A stretch of DNA of 64,000 nucleotides from Archaeoglobus sp. JdFR-24 (lineage in GTDB: Archaea; Halobacteriota; Archaeoglobi; Archaeoglobales; Archaeoglobaceae): the NCBI GenBank assembly GCA_002011215.1, contig MTML01000137.1, forward strand, positions 41,182-105,181, in the 5' to 3' direction. The notes beneath the pieces are model-generated. The model worked only from the letters and a program-made list of their open reading frames with translations. It made no database searches and was not told where the DNA came from. Positions 17,663-26,357 of the stretch are shown one piece after another. A program made the position numbers and the translations under genes. Every line of letters starts with the position of its first letter. Positions within the stretch are counted from its first letter, which is position 1.

Positions 17663-18319
17663 TCATGAGGTAAAGATTTTGTATTTTGTTCCTGGATTTT
17701 TGATTTCGAAAAGTATTCTGTTAACGATTAGCTTCTCCGGATGCTGTAGACCCTTTACTCTTTCTGCAAGGTCCTTAAAACTCTTAAAGGGTTCTTTCTT
17801 TCTTTCGTCAATTATTGCCCACATGGTCTTCTTTCCTACACCGGGCAGCAATTCAAGCTGATGGAATTTAGTTGTTATCGGTTCTGCTTTGTTGAATATC
17901 TCAATAAACCTTTCCTCATTTTCTTTTACAATGTATTCAATCACATAGGGTAGCTCTGATTTTGCTGCCGGGGTTAGCTCATCGTATCTCAACCTCTTTT
18001 TTATCTTGAAAACTATATCTCTATTACCTTTGCCAATAAATACTCTATCCATCACAAGAGGGTTTGAACCCTTCTTTATACTGACCTCAAGAAGAGTGAA
18101 ATTTTTCTCTCCTACAACCTGGGCGAGAGGTTCTCTTTTGTGGATTGGTCTCTTATCGTCAGGATGTCCATAGGGCATGAAATCGATTACGTAAGCGAAA
18201 TCCTCCATTTTACTTCTATCAATCTCCCTTCTCCTTTCAAATCTTTCTGGCTTTCTGTCTCTATCCCCTCTCTGCTCCCTTGAGATTCTTTGTCTACTCT
18301 CGTATTGCTTCTCCTCCAT
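17663..18319 (-). CDS. DUF655 RNA-binding family protein
   Basis: A 218-residue archaeal protein. It has a basic N-terminal leader (RQRISREQRGDRDRKPERFERR in two parts), an OB-like stretch (DFMPYGHPDD, PLAQVVGEKNFTLLEV) and a C-terminal helix-hairpin-helix (LELLPGVGKKTMWAIIDERK). DUF655 is thought to bind RNA or to act near the ribosome; its conserved place between rpoF and ksgA supports a translation-linked role. The Arg-rich leader is longer than the core family domain and is likely disordered. Confidence 0.88.
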   Translation of the reverse strand: MEEKQYESRQRISREQRGDRDRKPERFERRREIDRSKMEDFAYVIDFMPYGHPDDKRPIHKREPLAQVVGEKNFTLLEVSIKKGSNPLVMDRVFIGKGNRDIVFKIKKRLRYDELTPAAKSELPYVIEYIVKENEERFIEIFNKAEPITTKFHQLELLPGVGKKTMWAIIDERKKEPFKSFKDLAERVKGLQHPEKLIVNRILFEIKNPGTKYKIFTS

Positions 18320-18383
18320 AGTTTTCTCTCTCCCCTTTCTGATGGTATAAAATAGTGTAAAAACTATATAATTTTTTTCAAAA

Positions 18384-18734
18384 CTATCTGTATTTATCTA
18401 TAATCTCCAGAATCTCATCGATTTGTTCCTGTGTTAGACTGAATCTCTCTTTTGCGAAAATAGTTCTAACCTCATCGGCAATTCTTGGCATTATGTCGGC
18501 CATCTTAACCGCTAAATCTCTTCTACTAACTTGGGGTAACTTTTCAAGCTCCTCTACAAGTTCTTTTGCCTTATCTGATGGAATTTTTGAAAAATTTCTG
18601 AGATGTCTCAATCCCCTTCTAGTCTCAAAAAGTAATTCGGCCTTTTCCTGCCTTTTTTTTGCAATTTCTTCCATTATATCCTTTGCTTCGGAAATTGTAA
18701 TATAGTTAAATTCAATTATTTCCTTAAAAGTCAT
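18384..18734 (-). CDS. rpoF: RNA polymerase subunit Rpo4 (RpoF)
   Basis: A 116-residue Rpb4-type subunit that pairs with Rpo7 to form the RNA polymerase stalk. Family pattern: a first helix with SEAKDIMEEIAKKR, then RRGLRHLRNFSKI, and the C-terminal HRDC-like part DIMPRIADEVRTIFAKERF. It starts 13 bases after the L21e stop on the same strand, in the classic archaeal order. Confidence 0.93.
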   Translation of the reverse strand: MTFKEIIEFNYITISEAKDIMEEIAKKRQEKAELLFETRRGLRHLRNFSKIPSDKAKELVEELEKLPQVSRRDLAVKMADIMPRIADEVRTIFAKERFSLTQEQIDEILEIIDKYR

Positions 18735-18747
18735 ATTTATCGCCTGA

Positions 18748-19032
18748 TCATGCCTTTAAATGTTCAGGCCTGACTATTAGTGTCTTGAACATTCCACCGT
18801 CTCTTACCCTCACAAGATATGCTTTACCTCTTGTGCCGATTACTTCTCCAGTTCTTCCATGGAATCTGGGATGTGGCATCCCCTTCTGTACAGCTGAATC
18901 TATTTCGATGTGAACCTTATCTCCAATCTCAAATGATTGTAGAGTCTTTCTAATCTTTAAGCCTCTTTCCCTTACCCTCTTCCTCAGCTTGCTACCTGAT
19001 TTGAAACGAAAACCATGAGATTTCCAGCCCAT
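18748..19032 (-). CDS. rpl21e: 50S ribosomal protein L21e
   Basis: A 94-residue ribosomal protein. The N-terminus is SHGFRFKSGSKLRKR, followed by an SH3-like barrel with GMPHPRFHGRTGEVIGTRG, both diagnostic of L21e. A strong AAAGGAGGA site precedes ATG 19032. It is the first gene of the L21e-RpoF-DUF655-KsgA-HemK2 cluster, with a promoter candidate about 40 bases upstream. Confidence 0.97.
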   Translation of the reverse strand: MGWKSHGFRFKSGSKLRKRVRERGLKIRKTLQSFEIGDKVHIEIDSAVQKGMPHPRFHGRTGEVIGTRGKAYLVRVRDGGMFKTLIVRPEHLKA

Positions 19033-19074
19033 AATAATCCTCCTTTGACAGTTTCAGTTATCACTGTTCAACGA

Positions 19075-19082
19075 TATTTAAG
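19075..19082 (-). promoter_or_regulatory. TATA box for the L21e operon
   Basis: CTTAAATA on the minus strand, about 45 bases before ATG 19032. This leaves room for a roughly 18-base leader carrying the GGAGG site. Confidence 0.4.
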
Positions 19083-19143
19083 GCTTCCGATGGTATGTTA
19101 TAGATCACTCTCCAGTATCGAGAGAGTGCTTACATTTCGTTGC

Positions 19144-20286
19144 CTATTCAAAAACCCCAATGACGTCGAGCTTCTCTACCTTAGCATTCACACCTGTAAG
19201 CTCGGAAAGGCTGGGCTTTGTCCTTCCTTCATCTCCACTGACCAGTTCTTTTATGTAAAGTCCTGCATCGGATTCGATCTCAACGACTGCCAGATCCCCT
19301 CTGTGGAGGAGTAATTGTATCTCATGCGTTCTCTTTTTCCTCAAAAGGTCTGCTCTCCTGTGTTCAACTCTTTTAGGGGTCCTCTGCAGTATAACACGAC
19401 TCCTTAGATCATCAAGTGCTTTTTTCAACCTTTCAGGACTAATTTCTCTTTCGAAAACAATTTTAGCCCTGTATTTTTTCCTGAAGGGATGACTTTTGAT
19501 CAATTTGACTGCATCATCTCCAACCAACTTCAAATCAGTAACTTTTACTCTGAAATCACTGTTTATAAGTTCTTCAAGCATTTTGAGGTCAGGATTTCTT
19601 ATTTTTGGTTCTTTAATCTCCACAACAAAGGGTCTACCAGAGCCAAGCATTCTCGCATCAACATCCTCCCTCCCCGCTCCGTGAAGAACAGCATCACTAC
19701 CCTTTGCTATCTCTCTGCATGGTTCTGCAATTAATTCCTCTACAGATGTCAGGTATTTCTTACCAACGAAATTGCACTCTTCACACCCATTTCCGTTGCA
19801 TTTTGAGCAAACCCACCTAGTCTGAGATATGTTCCTCACTCTTTTAATATAACGCCCGTAAATAAAAAGAGGTTTGATTTCATAACTGAAACTCTCCTTT
19901 TCGGGATTGAAGATAATGTTTACATCAGGTTTTTTGAATTTTATGGTTTTTCCAGTTTTCAGAGATAGTTTAGTACCTATTTCGCGGTTAAAAAGGTATT
20001 TAATACTTTTTTCTTGTTTCATGCCAGCATTTTCAGAGAGGTATTCTTCGAAAGTCCTGATGCTTCCTTCAATCTTTGTTCCAATCAGGAAAGAATCGAA
20101 CTCAAAATCTCCGATATCCTGAATAATTTTATCCACGAGTTTGCCGATCTGCCACAGCAGACCATTGCAGTATATGCAATCCGAAGGATCTACGATGTGT
20201 ATTCCCGGAGCCTCGAGTTCACTCCACTCAGCACACTTGCTGCATATCTCAATATTTTCTACAACCTTTACTCTATGGTCGGACAT
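19144..20286 (-). CDS. pus10: tRNA pseudouridine synthase Pus10
   Basis: A 380-residue enzyme that makes pseudouridine 54 and 55 in archaeal tRNA. The N-terminal THUMP-containing part has zinc cysteines (CSKCAEW near 17-20 and CIYCNG near 37-40), and a second CxxC pair, CSKCNGNGCEECNF, sits mid-protein. The catalytic domain contains GREDVDARMLGSGRPFVVEI with the catalytic aspartate in DVDAR. Length and order fit archaeal Pus10. It ends 111 bases upstream of the L21e start. Confidence 0.92.
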   Translation of the reverse strand: MSDHRVKVVENIEICSKCAEWSELEAPGIHIVDPSDCIYCNGLLWQIGKLVDKIIQDIGDFEFDSFLIGTKIEGSIRTFEEYLSENAGMKQEKSIKYLFNREIGTKLSLKTGKTIKFKKPDVNIIFNPEKESFSYEIKPLFIYGRYIKRVRNISQTRWVCSKCNGNGCEECNFVGKKYLTSVEELIAEPCREIAKGSDAVLHGAGREDVDARMLGSGRPFVVEIKEPKIRNPDLKMLEELINSDFRVKVTDLKLVGDDAVKLIKSHPFRKKYRAKIVFEREISPERLKKALDDLRSRVILQRTPKRVEHRRADLLRKKRTHEIQLLLHRGDLAVVEIESDAGLYIKELVSGDEGRTKPSLSELTGVNAKVEKLDVIGVFE

Positions 20287-20349
20287 AATTTTATTCTCAC
20301 ACTGATTTTTTCGGGATCGGATTCATAAAGGATCCACATGTCTTCTACA

Positions 20350-22050
20350 TTAAAGAACCTCTCCGACGTCGAAAATATCTGAGAGGTCGATCTCAATCCC
20401 CACAACTGGGGTGAAAATCTGGAATTTTTCGAGAACTTCTGGATGCATTTCCCCAAATTTTCCGATTGATTTACCATTCACGAGTATCTCTGCGCACCTT
20501 CCAGGGATGAACGCCCTATCTTCATCATTTTCAGCTTCCCATTCTATTCCAAGCTCCTTGAGCAGTGTCTGAGCCACACTTCTGATCTCTGAGAAATTGG
20601 CTCTCGAATGTGTTGAGACTGCTGCAACCTTCAGTCTGTTCAGCCCTCCTATAACGACATCTCCGACCTCAAACAGACGCTGGGGCATTGGATGGTGTTT
20701 ATTCAGTGAAAGAACCTCAAGTAATGAGGGGAGGAGATGTGTTCTTATGATGGTATGTTCTTCCGTTAAGGGATGCTGAACGGGAACAAAATCTTTCCAT
20801 GGTGTTGCATCTCTTCTCATGTATTTGTACTGAACTTTCTCGTTCGTGAGTGTAAAGGTGATAACCTCGAGGAATCCCGTACCGATCATGATCTCCTTAA
20901 CAGAGTCCCTTATCTCGTTCCAGGGATGAGTCAGGCCCAGAGTGTTTGTTGCAGGGTATTCTGGCAGGATTCTATCATATCCGTAGCCTATGGCGACATC
21001 TTCAATTATGTCCCAGGGATGCATGATGTCTGCTCTGTAAGGGGGAACCTCAACGATAAGATATTCATCCTCCAGATTCTTCTTTTCTGTAATGTCTGCA
21101 TCCGGTTCTGCGGTTTTGGCATCAGTATAGGTGTTAGCGTCAAACCTCATCCTTCTGAGGGCTAAGATCGCCTCATCTGCCTTTATTTCAAAGCCCAGTA
21201 ACTCTCTGACTTCTCTCATTGGAACTTTCATCTCTTTTGGATTCAGATTCGGTGTGGTCTCGGTTCTATCAGGGTAGATCACATCGACAGCCAGAATTTC
21301 CCCACCTCTGTCTGAGAACATTGTAGCAACGATGTTGAGTGCCTTATCCACGTTATCATCGAATCCAGTCACATCTATGAAAAGATTTGAAGTGCCTTCG
21401 GTAACTCTTGTTTTCTCAGCATTGATAACTGGAGGGAAGCTAATCGCTTCATTCTTTGAATCGATTATCATTGGAAACGTGCTGTGATCTTTTAAAATAA
21501 ACCCATATTCAATTCCTTTTGGATGCTTTCTCAGTATCTCACCTACAGTCATTTCAGTATCGAAATCAAGTGGAACGAAGGAAAAGTCTTCACGGACAGC
21601 CGTGTACCTCAGTGGAAAGTTTACTCTACTCAAATCATGAACACCGATAGCCATCTTCCTTCTGTTCCTTCCAATAGTCCAGTGCAGATCTTCCTGAACC
21701 TGCATCAGAGACCTTATAACCTCATCTGTCATCTTCAGATTCTTCACGACACACCCGGTAATGTGTGGTCTGACATCAAGCACTTCTTTTTCAACAAATA
21801 TTTTAAAATCGGATTTGCTGACCGAATATCTTTTTTGACCATGTTCTATATCCAGAAATCCCCTAAGAGCTCTTGCTACCCCCTCAACACTGTAAAGATC
21901 AGGTCGGTTGGGGAAAAATTCAACATCCACATGATCATCTTCAACTCTTTCAATATCGCATCCAAGCATAGGGAGCTTCGAGAGGATGGTCTGCCTGTCT
22001 TTACCAACCATCCTTTCAAGCTCATCCCAGTAAAGTGTTACCACTGGCAT
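20350..22050 (-). CDS. pheT: phenylalanyl-tRNA synthetase beta subunit
   Basis: A 566-residue archaeal-type beta chain, shorter than bacterial PheT because it lacks the N-terminal tRNA-binding-like domain and the C-terminal anticodon domain. It has the B5 domain and core: VDVEFFPNRPDLYSVEGVAR, FIDVTGFD, VEVPPYRADIMHPWDIIEDV, VGIEIDLSDIF. It forms the alpha2-beta2 enzyme with PheS, which is encoded 9 bases upstream on the same strand. Confidence 0.95.
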   Translation of the reverse strand: MPVVTLYWDELERMVGKDRQTILSKLPMLGCDIERVEDDHVDVEFFPNRPDLYSVEGVARALRGFLDIEHGQKRYSVSKSDFKIFVEKEVLDVRPHITGCVVKNLKMTDEVIRSLMQVQEDLHWTIGRNRRKMAIGVHDLSRVNFPLRYTAVREDFSFVPLDFDTEMTVGEILRKHPKGIEYGFILKDHSTFPMIIDSKNEAISFPPVINAEKTRVTEGTSNLFIDVTGFDDNVDKALNIVATMFSDRGGEILAVDVIYPDRTETTPNLNPKEMKVPMREVRELLGFEIKADEAILALRRMRFDANTYTDAKTAEPDADITEKKNLEDEYLIVEVPPYRADIMHPWDIIEDVAIGYGYDRILPEYPATNTLGLTHPWNEIRDSVKEIMIGTGFLEVITFTLTNEKVQYKYMRRDATPWKDFVPVQHPLTEEHTIIRTHLLPSLLEVLSLNKHHPMPQRLFEVGDVVIGGLNRLKVAAVSTHSRANFSEIRSVAQTLLKELGIEWEAENDEDRAFIPGRCAEILVNGKSIGKFGEMHPEVLEKFQIFTPVVGIEIDLSDIFDVGEVL

Positions 22051-22059
22051 TTTATCACC

Positions 22060-23499
22060 TTATTTTATAATTGCTGGTAATTCTCTTAACCAGCTTATAT
22101 CTGGCTGGTATAGTCTTCTCAGATCTTTCATCCCGAGTCTTAACATTGCAAGCCTTCCCATGCCAAGCCCCCATGCAAGAACTTTACCCTTTATTCCAAG
22201 CGGTTCAGTTACCTCTTTTCTGAAAACTCCAGCCCCTCCAAGCTCAATCCAGCCCATGCCATCGACATAAACCTCCGGTTCAACACTAGGTTCGGTGTAG
22301 GGGAAGTATCCTGGTCTGAATCGAACGTCCTCAAACCCCATTTTCAGAAAGAACTCCTTTAACAGGCCAAGAAGGTGTCTGAAGCCCACATTTTTATCAA
22401 GCACAACCCCCTCAAGCTGTTCGAATTCGGGCAGGTGTGTGGCATCAATTGCCTCCCTTCTGTAAACCCTGTCTATTGTGAATGCCTTCACTGGCGGTTC
22501 AGGATTTCTTGCCAAGTAGTGTATTGTTATCGCAGTTGTATGCGTCCTCAGAACGAGTCTTTTTGCTGTATCAATGCTCCACGATCCTCCCCAGCCTGTT
22601 GAACCAGTTTTCCATCCGGTAAGGTGTGTTTGCTTAACTTTCTCTACAAACTCCTCCTCAAGGTCTGTGAACTTCTGGAGATAGAAAGTATCCTGCATGT
22701 CTCTTGCTGGATGATCCTGTGGCTGGAAAAGTGCATCAAAGTTCCAGAAAGATGATTGAACGTAATTTCCCTTTATCTCCGTGAAACCCATTTCAAGGAA
22801 TATTTTTCTGCATTCCCTGATTATTCTCTCATAGGGGTGTATTTTTGATGTGTAGATCGTCTTTGATGGTATTTTCACATCATATTTGAGGAATTCTTTA
22901 CCCCTCCAACCACCAGATAACAGAAGTTCTGGTGTGATATCCCTTAGAACCTCTTTTGAATCCGCAGCGGGTTTTTTGACGATCTTTATGCTTATCTCCT
23001 TTTCCTCATCAAAATCGACGAGTTTCCTGTTTAAAAGTTCTTTGAGATTGTTTTCAGGTATAAGAACAGCCTTACCTTCCTGAATGAGTTTGAGATAATC
23101 TCTCTCACTGAATGATGCGGACTTCTTTATTTTGATCAAACCATTCTCTATACTTATTATTCCTCTCTTCCTGAGCCAGCCAATAGCGATGTTTACTTTG
23201 TCTCTACCGATAATCTCTCTTGCTCTTTCAACAGAAATGGAGCCCTCTTTTTTAACAAGGTTGTAAAGCTGCTCTTCAGGAGTGCCTTTTTCAAGATAGA
23301 GTTTACCCTCTCCGGTTAAGGAAAATATCCTTTTCTTTTCTATCAGAACCTCAGCAAAACCTTTTTCCTGAAGCATGTATGCAGCTTTTAAAACCGCATC
23401 TCTACTTAACCCGCATCTGTCTGCGGCTGAATCAAGTGAATAAACAATTCCCTCATCGAGAGAGTTTATCAGAACAACTTCAATGGGTGACAGCATCAT
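22060..23499 (-). CDS. pheS: phenylalanyl-tRNA synthetase alpha subunit
   Basis: A 479-residue catalytic alpha chain. The N-terminal 140 residues hold winged-helix repeats typical of archaeal PheS. Class II catalytic motifs follow: QDHPARDMQDTFYL (motif 2 region), LRTHTTAITIHYLA, and GLGMGRLAMLRLGMKDLR (motif 3). It charges tRNA-Phe with phenylalanine. Two ATGs (23499 and 23496) are possible starts. A 6-base inverted repeat overlaps the ribosome site just upstream, which could affect translation. Confidence 0.95.
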   Translation of the reverse strand: MMLSPIEVVLINSLDEGIVYSLDSAADRCGLSRDAVLKAAYMLQEKGFAEVLIEKKRIFSLTGEGKLYLEKGTPEEQLYNLVKKEGSISVERAREIIGRDKVNIAIGWLRKRGIISIENGLIKIKKSASFSERDYLKLIQEGKAVLIPENNLKELLNRKLVDFDEEKEISIKIVKKPAADSKEVLRDITPELLLSGGWRGKEFLKYDVKIPSKTIYTSKIHPYERIIRECRKIFLEMGFTEIKGNYVQSSFWNFDALFQPQDHPARDMQDTFYLQKFTDLEEEFVEKVKQTHLTGWKTGSTGWGGSWSIDTAKRLVLRTHTTAITIHYLARNPEPPVKAFTIDRVYRREAIDATHLPEFEQLEGVVLDKNVGFRHLLGLLKEFFLKMGFEDVRFRPGYFPYTEPSVEPEVYVDGMGWIELGGAGVFRKEVTEPLGIKGKVLAWGLGMGRLAMLRLGMKDLRRLYQPDISWLRELPAIIK

Positions 23500-23502
23500 A
23501 GA

Positions 23503-23519
23503 CTCCAGGAAATCTGGAG
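23503..23519 (-). promoter_or_regulatory. inverted repeat covering the pheS ribosome site
   Basis: CTCCAG-GAAAT-CTGGAG on the plus strand is a perfect 6-base inverted repeat. On the mRNA strand its 3' arm contains GGAG three to four bases before the start codon. The AT-rich TATA candidate at about 23521-23535 lies directly upstream. It could be an RNA hairpin hiding the ribosome site, or a DNA operator. Confidence 0.4.
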
Positions 23520-23666
23520 GATATAAAATATTTAGGGTTTATCATGCGAAGGGTTTTAATCTGACGTGTGAAGCTGTGGTTTAATCGAGAGCCTCAATCC
23601 AGGGCCAAAAATACCTTGAATATAAGAAGGATGGCTGGTTTATAAGGTTGGTTTAAGCCACTCACA

Positions 23667-24626
23667 CTATAGTTTAATTTCACTTTCAGCGGCCCTCATC
23701 AACTCTATGGTCTTTCTCAGTCTCTCCGCATCCCTCTCATCGGCCAATCTGTACAGTCTGTCTCTCCATATTTCAAGATCTATTTTTTGATCTTGGCTCA
23801 TCTTCTCAACACAGGAATCGACAAATTCTCTGTAAAATTTTACGATATTTTTAATCAGGTTTGTTGAATACTCTCTTCCCTGTATCTTAAGACAATCTAC
23901 AACCTCTAAAAGTTCGGGAATCTCCTCTAAAAGCAAGAACATTGAGTTGGGCAGGTTGAACCCCTCTGCGAAAACTTTCTCTCCTGATAACCTCCACTTC
24001 ATGAGGCAGGGTCTGAAGCAAACACCACCTCTGTTTGGGCTTCCGATGAAGTAACTCTTTCCATCTATATCTTCTATTCTCAGGGCTTTGTAACTGCTCA
24101 TCCAGCATTTCCCGAGGTAGGTGAAATCCGTATTCGCATGAATTAATACCTCAATTCCAATGTCAGCCTTCTCTTTTATTTCTTTTAGCTCATCCACTGA
24201 AAGCTTGCAATCTGCAACAATCATCTTCGCTCCGGCCTTTTTGTAAAAAATTGCTTCCTGATAGTTCAAAATGTTACATCCAATGCTTGCGACAATATCC
24301 AGATCTGGAAATCTTTCATTAATAACCCTCATCAGGCCGATATCGTTCATTATTATCGCATCAACCTCAGCAGAATAGAGGAATTCCAGCTTTTTTATAA
24401 ACATATCAATTTCAGATGATTTTGGCATGGCATTTATCGCTGCCCTTAATTTTCCGTTGTAGTCGTGGGCGATTTTAGCTGCTCTAATCAACTCATCATC
24501 ATTCAGCTCGTATCTTGAGGCTCTTCTGCTCCACCCCTTGATACCAGCATAAATGCTGTCCGCTCCCGCTTCAAAAACAGCCTCTATCATCTCCAGGCTG
24601 CCTCCTGGAGCCAGAAGTTCAATCAT
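23667..24626 (-). CDS. U32 family protein, UbiU-like (copy 1)
   Basis: A 319-residue protein of the peptidase-U32 family. It opens with the family phrase IELLAPGGSLEMIEAVFEAGADSIYAG. Four cysteines (C174, C203, C207, C245), in GKCWMSSY, GGVCFRPCLMKW and VVDCLKIQGR, fit the [4Fe-4S] site of UbiU/RlhA-type members. Known relatives do oxygen-independent hydroxylation using prephenate-type donors; true protease activity is doubtful. It begins right after the stop of copy 2 (TAG-ATG with GGAGGTG upstream), so the three U32 genes are one operon. The substrate is unknown. Confidence 0.82.
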   Translation of the reverse strand: MIELLAPGGSLEMIEAVFEAGADSIYAGIKGWSRRASRYELNDDELIRAAKIAHDYNGKLRAAINAMPKSSEIDMFIKKLEFLYSAEVDAIIMNDIGLMRVINERFPDLDIVASIGCNILNYQEAIFYKKAGAKMIVADCKLSVDELKEIKEKADIGIEVLIHANTDFTYLGKCWMSSYKALRIEDIDGKSYFIGSPNRGGVCFRPCLMKWRLSGEKVFAEGFNLPNSMFLLLEEIPELLEVVDCLKIQGREYSTNLIKNIVKFYREFVDSCVEKMSQDQKIDLEIWRDRLYRLADERDAERLRKTIELMRAAESEIKL

Positions 24627-25508
24627 CTAAACACCTCCAACGTAAATTTGACCTGCTTTATTGAAATAGAAACCGTTACATATTCCGTATTTGGACAGGG
24701 ATATCAGTTCTTCAAAATCTTTCCTGTCGAATATTCCGGATATTCTTTTTCTGTAGATTTTTCCGACCCTTTCTCTGTAGCCGATTCTTTCGGAAATTGC
24801 TTCTATTCTACAGGCATCGATGTTTAATCCACTCAGTTTTTCCATGTGCTCATACATGCAAAGGTCTTTTCCACTCAGAGTTGCGTCTCCAAAGGGTTTT
24901 AGAACGAGATCTTCGTGTTTGTACCACAACTCCTGTTTGCAAAGTTGTGGACACTCAATTCCAATATCATCTTTGAACTGGAGCAGAAAACAGTTGTGGG
25001 AAATTCCCAGAGGAATTTTTCCATGAATCACCAATTCCAGTTCAATATTCACTTCCTTTAATCTCTCTATATCTTCAATGGAGAGTTCATAGGTGGGCAT
25101 TATTCTTTCAACACCTATGCTCGCCAGAAGTTCTGCGCTTGCTTTCGTATAGATATTCGTAAAGCCACCGGCATGAACTCTCACATCGTATTCCCTTTTT
25201 ATGTAGTTAATCACCCCGTAATTGGTGGATTCGATTGCATCAACGTTCAGTTCGATGGCCCTGTCAATCAGCCTGAAAATCCTCTCCAGATCTGCATTTC
25301 TCGGGGCGGCAAAGGTTGAGACGTAAACTTTTTTACCCATTTCACGTAGAATCTCAACAGCAGCCTCAAGATCATTGAAATTGCTCATCAAATTACCCTC
25401 GAAATCCCAGCAATAGGGATTTCCAAGATAAATAGCATCATACGGCTCAATGCTGCATTTGCTCATCATTTCAAGGGTTGGTATGTTCGTAACAAGTTCC
25501 ATGTTCAT
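24627..25508 (-). CDS. U32 family protein, UbiV-like (copy 2)
   Basis: A 293-residue U32 protein. Its cysteines C33, C173, C186 and C190 have almost the same spacing as the [4Fe-4S] ligands I recall for E. coli UbiV (C39, C180, C193, C197). Other family features are AIYLGNPYCWDFEGN, ELELVIHGKIPLGISHNC and CPQLCKQELWY. UbiU and UbiV act together as an iron-sulfur heterodimer in anaerobic quinone hydroxylation, so copies 1 and 2 may pair the same way. Archaea of this group use menaquinone, not ubiquinone, so the substrate must differ. It overlaps copy 3 by four bases. Confidence 0.8.
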   Translation of the reverse strand: MNMELVTNIPTLEMMSKCSIEPYDAIYLGNPYCWDFEGNLMSNFNDLEAAVEILREMGKKVYVSTFAAPRNADLERIFRLIDRAIELNVDAIESTNYGVINYIKREYDVRVHAGGFTNIYTKASAELLASIGVERIMPTYELSIEDIERLKEVNIELELVIHGKIPLGISHNCFLLQFKDDIGIECPQLCKQELWYKHEDLVLKPFGDATLSGKDLCMYEHMEKLSGLNIDACRIEAISERIGYRERVGKIYRKRISGIFDRKDFEELISLSKYGICNGFYFNKAGQIYVGGV

Positions 25509-26296
25509 ACCTCACTAACTTTTTTATTCCTGAATTTTTTAAATTGCCTACCTTCAATTTTTACAAAATCGGCCTTAACGTCGAATTTAGTTCCTTTCGG
25601 AGGAAATGATATATGGCCTTTGAAATCATCCCCTAAAATCACATCCCATTTTATTAAACACTTCTTGGTGCACGTTCCTTTTCTTTTTGTGCTAATCCCA
25701 TCAAAGTATGCAGATAGCAAACATTTTCCCTTGTAAAACATCTCTACTAGTGCAAACCCAAACGACTCAATTTGCACACCCCTACCCCTCAATCTGGGTA
25801 ATTCATCATATAATTCTGGTGGTACCACTACAATATCGACTCCCACTTCTTTAAAAAACTCCAGATCTAAACTATTTACTGGATTAAGCCCAACACTTGA
25901 CGTGATCCTCTTATCGGGATTATCTTTACACTTCTTTAATTTCCATATAGTTCCAAGGTCGTTTATTATGAATCCTTCACAGTTCAGCTTTTCGATAATC
26001 TCACGAACTTTCTCGAACTCAACAACCCTGTTAAGTGCTACATAAACTCTCTTAGAATTACATAATTCTTTTATCTCATCCAGAGTCATTGCATTTTCAT
26101 CAGAATACCTGCTGAATCCTTTTAATCCAACATATATGACCTTATCTTCGATATCTGGGGAAACCAATTGCATTAGATCTATTTTCATATTGTTGATATT
26201 TAAGCGTGTTGATTTTATTCCACCTCTGAGATCATTGAAATTTTCGGATATGTTATAGGAATTGTGAGGTTTTTGAAAGCTGAAAATCTTAGCCAT
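25505..26296 (-). CDS. U32 family protein, short paralogue (copy 3)
   Basis: A 263-residue paralogue, first gene of the U32 operon. It keeps VIYVGLKGFSRYSDENAMTL, similar to copy 1, and three cysteines (C192, C209, C213) in KGKCLLSAYF and GTCTKKCLIKW that align with C174/C203/C207 of copy 1. The fourth cysteine is not evident, and the N-terminal 36 residues are not U32-like, so the true start may be the internal ATG for MKIDLM. It may be a partner or a partly degenerate copy. A TATA box 31 bases upstream supports transcription from here. Confidence 0.72.
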   Translation of the reverse strand: MAKIFSFQKPHNSYNISENFNDLRGGIKSTRLNINNMKIDLMQLVSPDIEDKVIYVGLKGFSRYSDENAMTLDEIKELCNSKRVYVALNRVVEFEKVREIIEKLNCEGFIINDLGTIWKLKKCKDNPDKRITSSVGLNPVNSLDLEFFKEVGVDIVVVPPELYDELPRLRGRGVQIESFGFALVEMFYKGKCLLSAYFDGISTKRKGTCTKKCLIKWDVILGDDFKGHISFPPKGTKFDVKADFVKIEGRQFKKFRNKKVSEV

Positions 26297-26326
26297 AGGA
26301 TTATTTATTGAAACAAAATAAAAAAA

Positions 26327-26334
26327 TTTATAAA
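26327..26334. promoter_or_regulatory. palindromic TATA box shared by divergent genes
   Basis: TTTATAAA lies midway between the U32 operon (minus, ATG 26296) and the PGF-CTERM gene (plus, ATG 26358). Its centre is about 27 bases from ATG 26358 and 34 bases from ATG 26296, suitable for transcription in either direction. Confidence 0.4.
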
Positions 26335-26357
26335 CTAATTTCTATCATGTTTCAGGC

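Noticed and set aside
23667..26296. Secreted U32 collagenase-type proteases
   Set aside because: No signal peptides are present, and the cysteine patterns fit iron-sulfur hydroxylase-type members instead.
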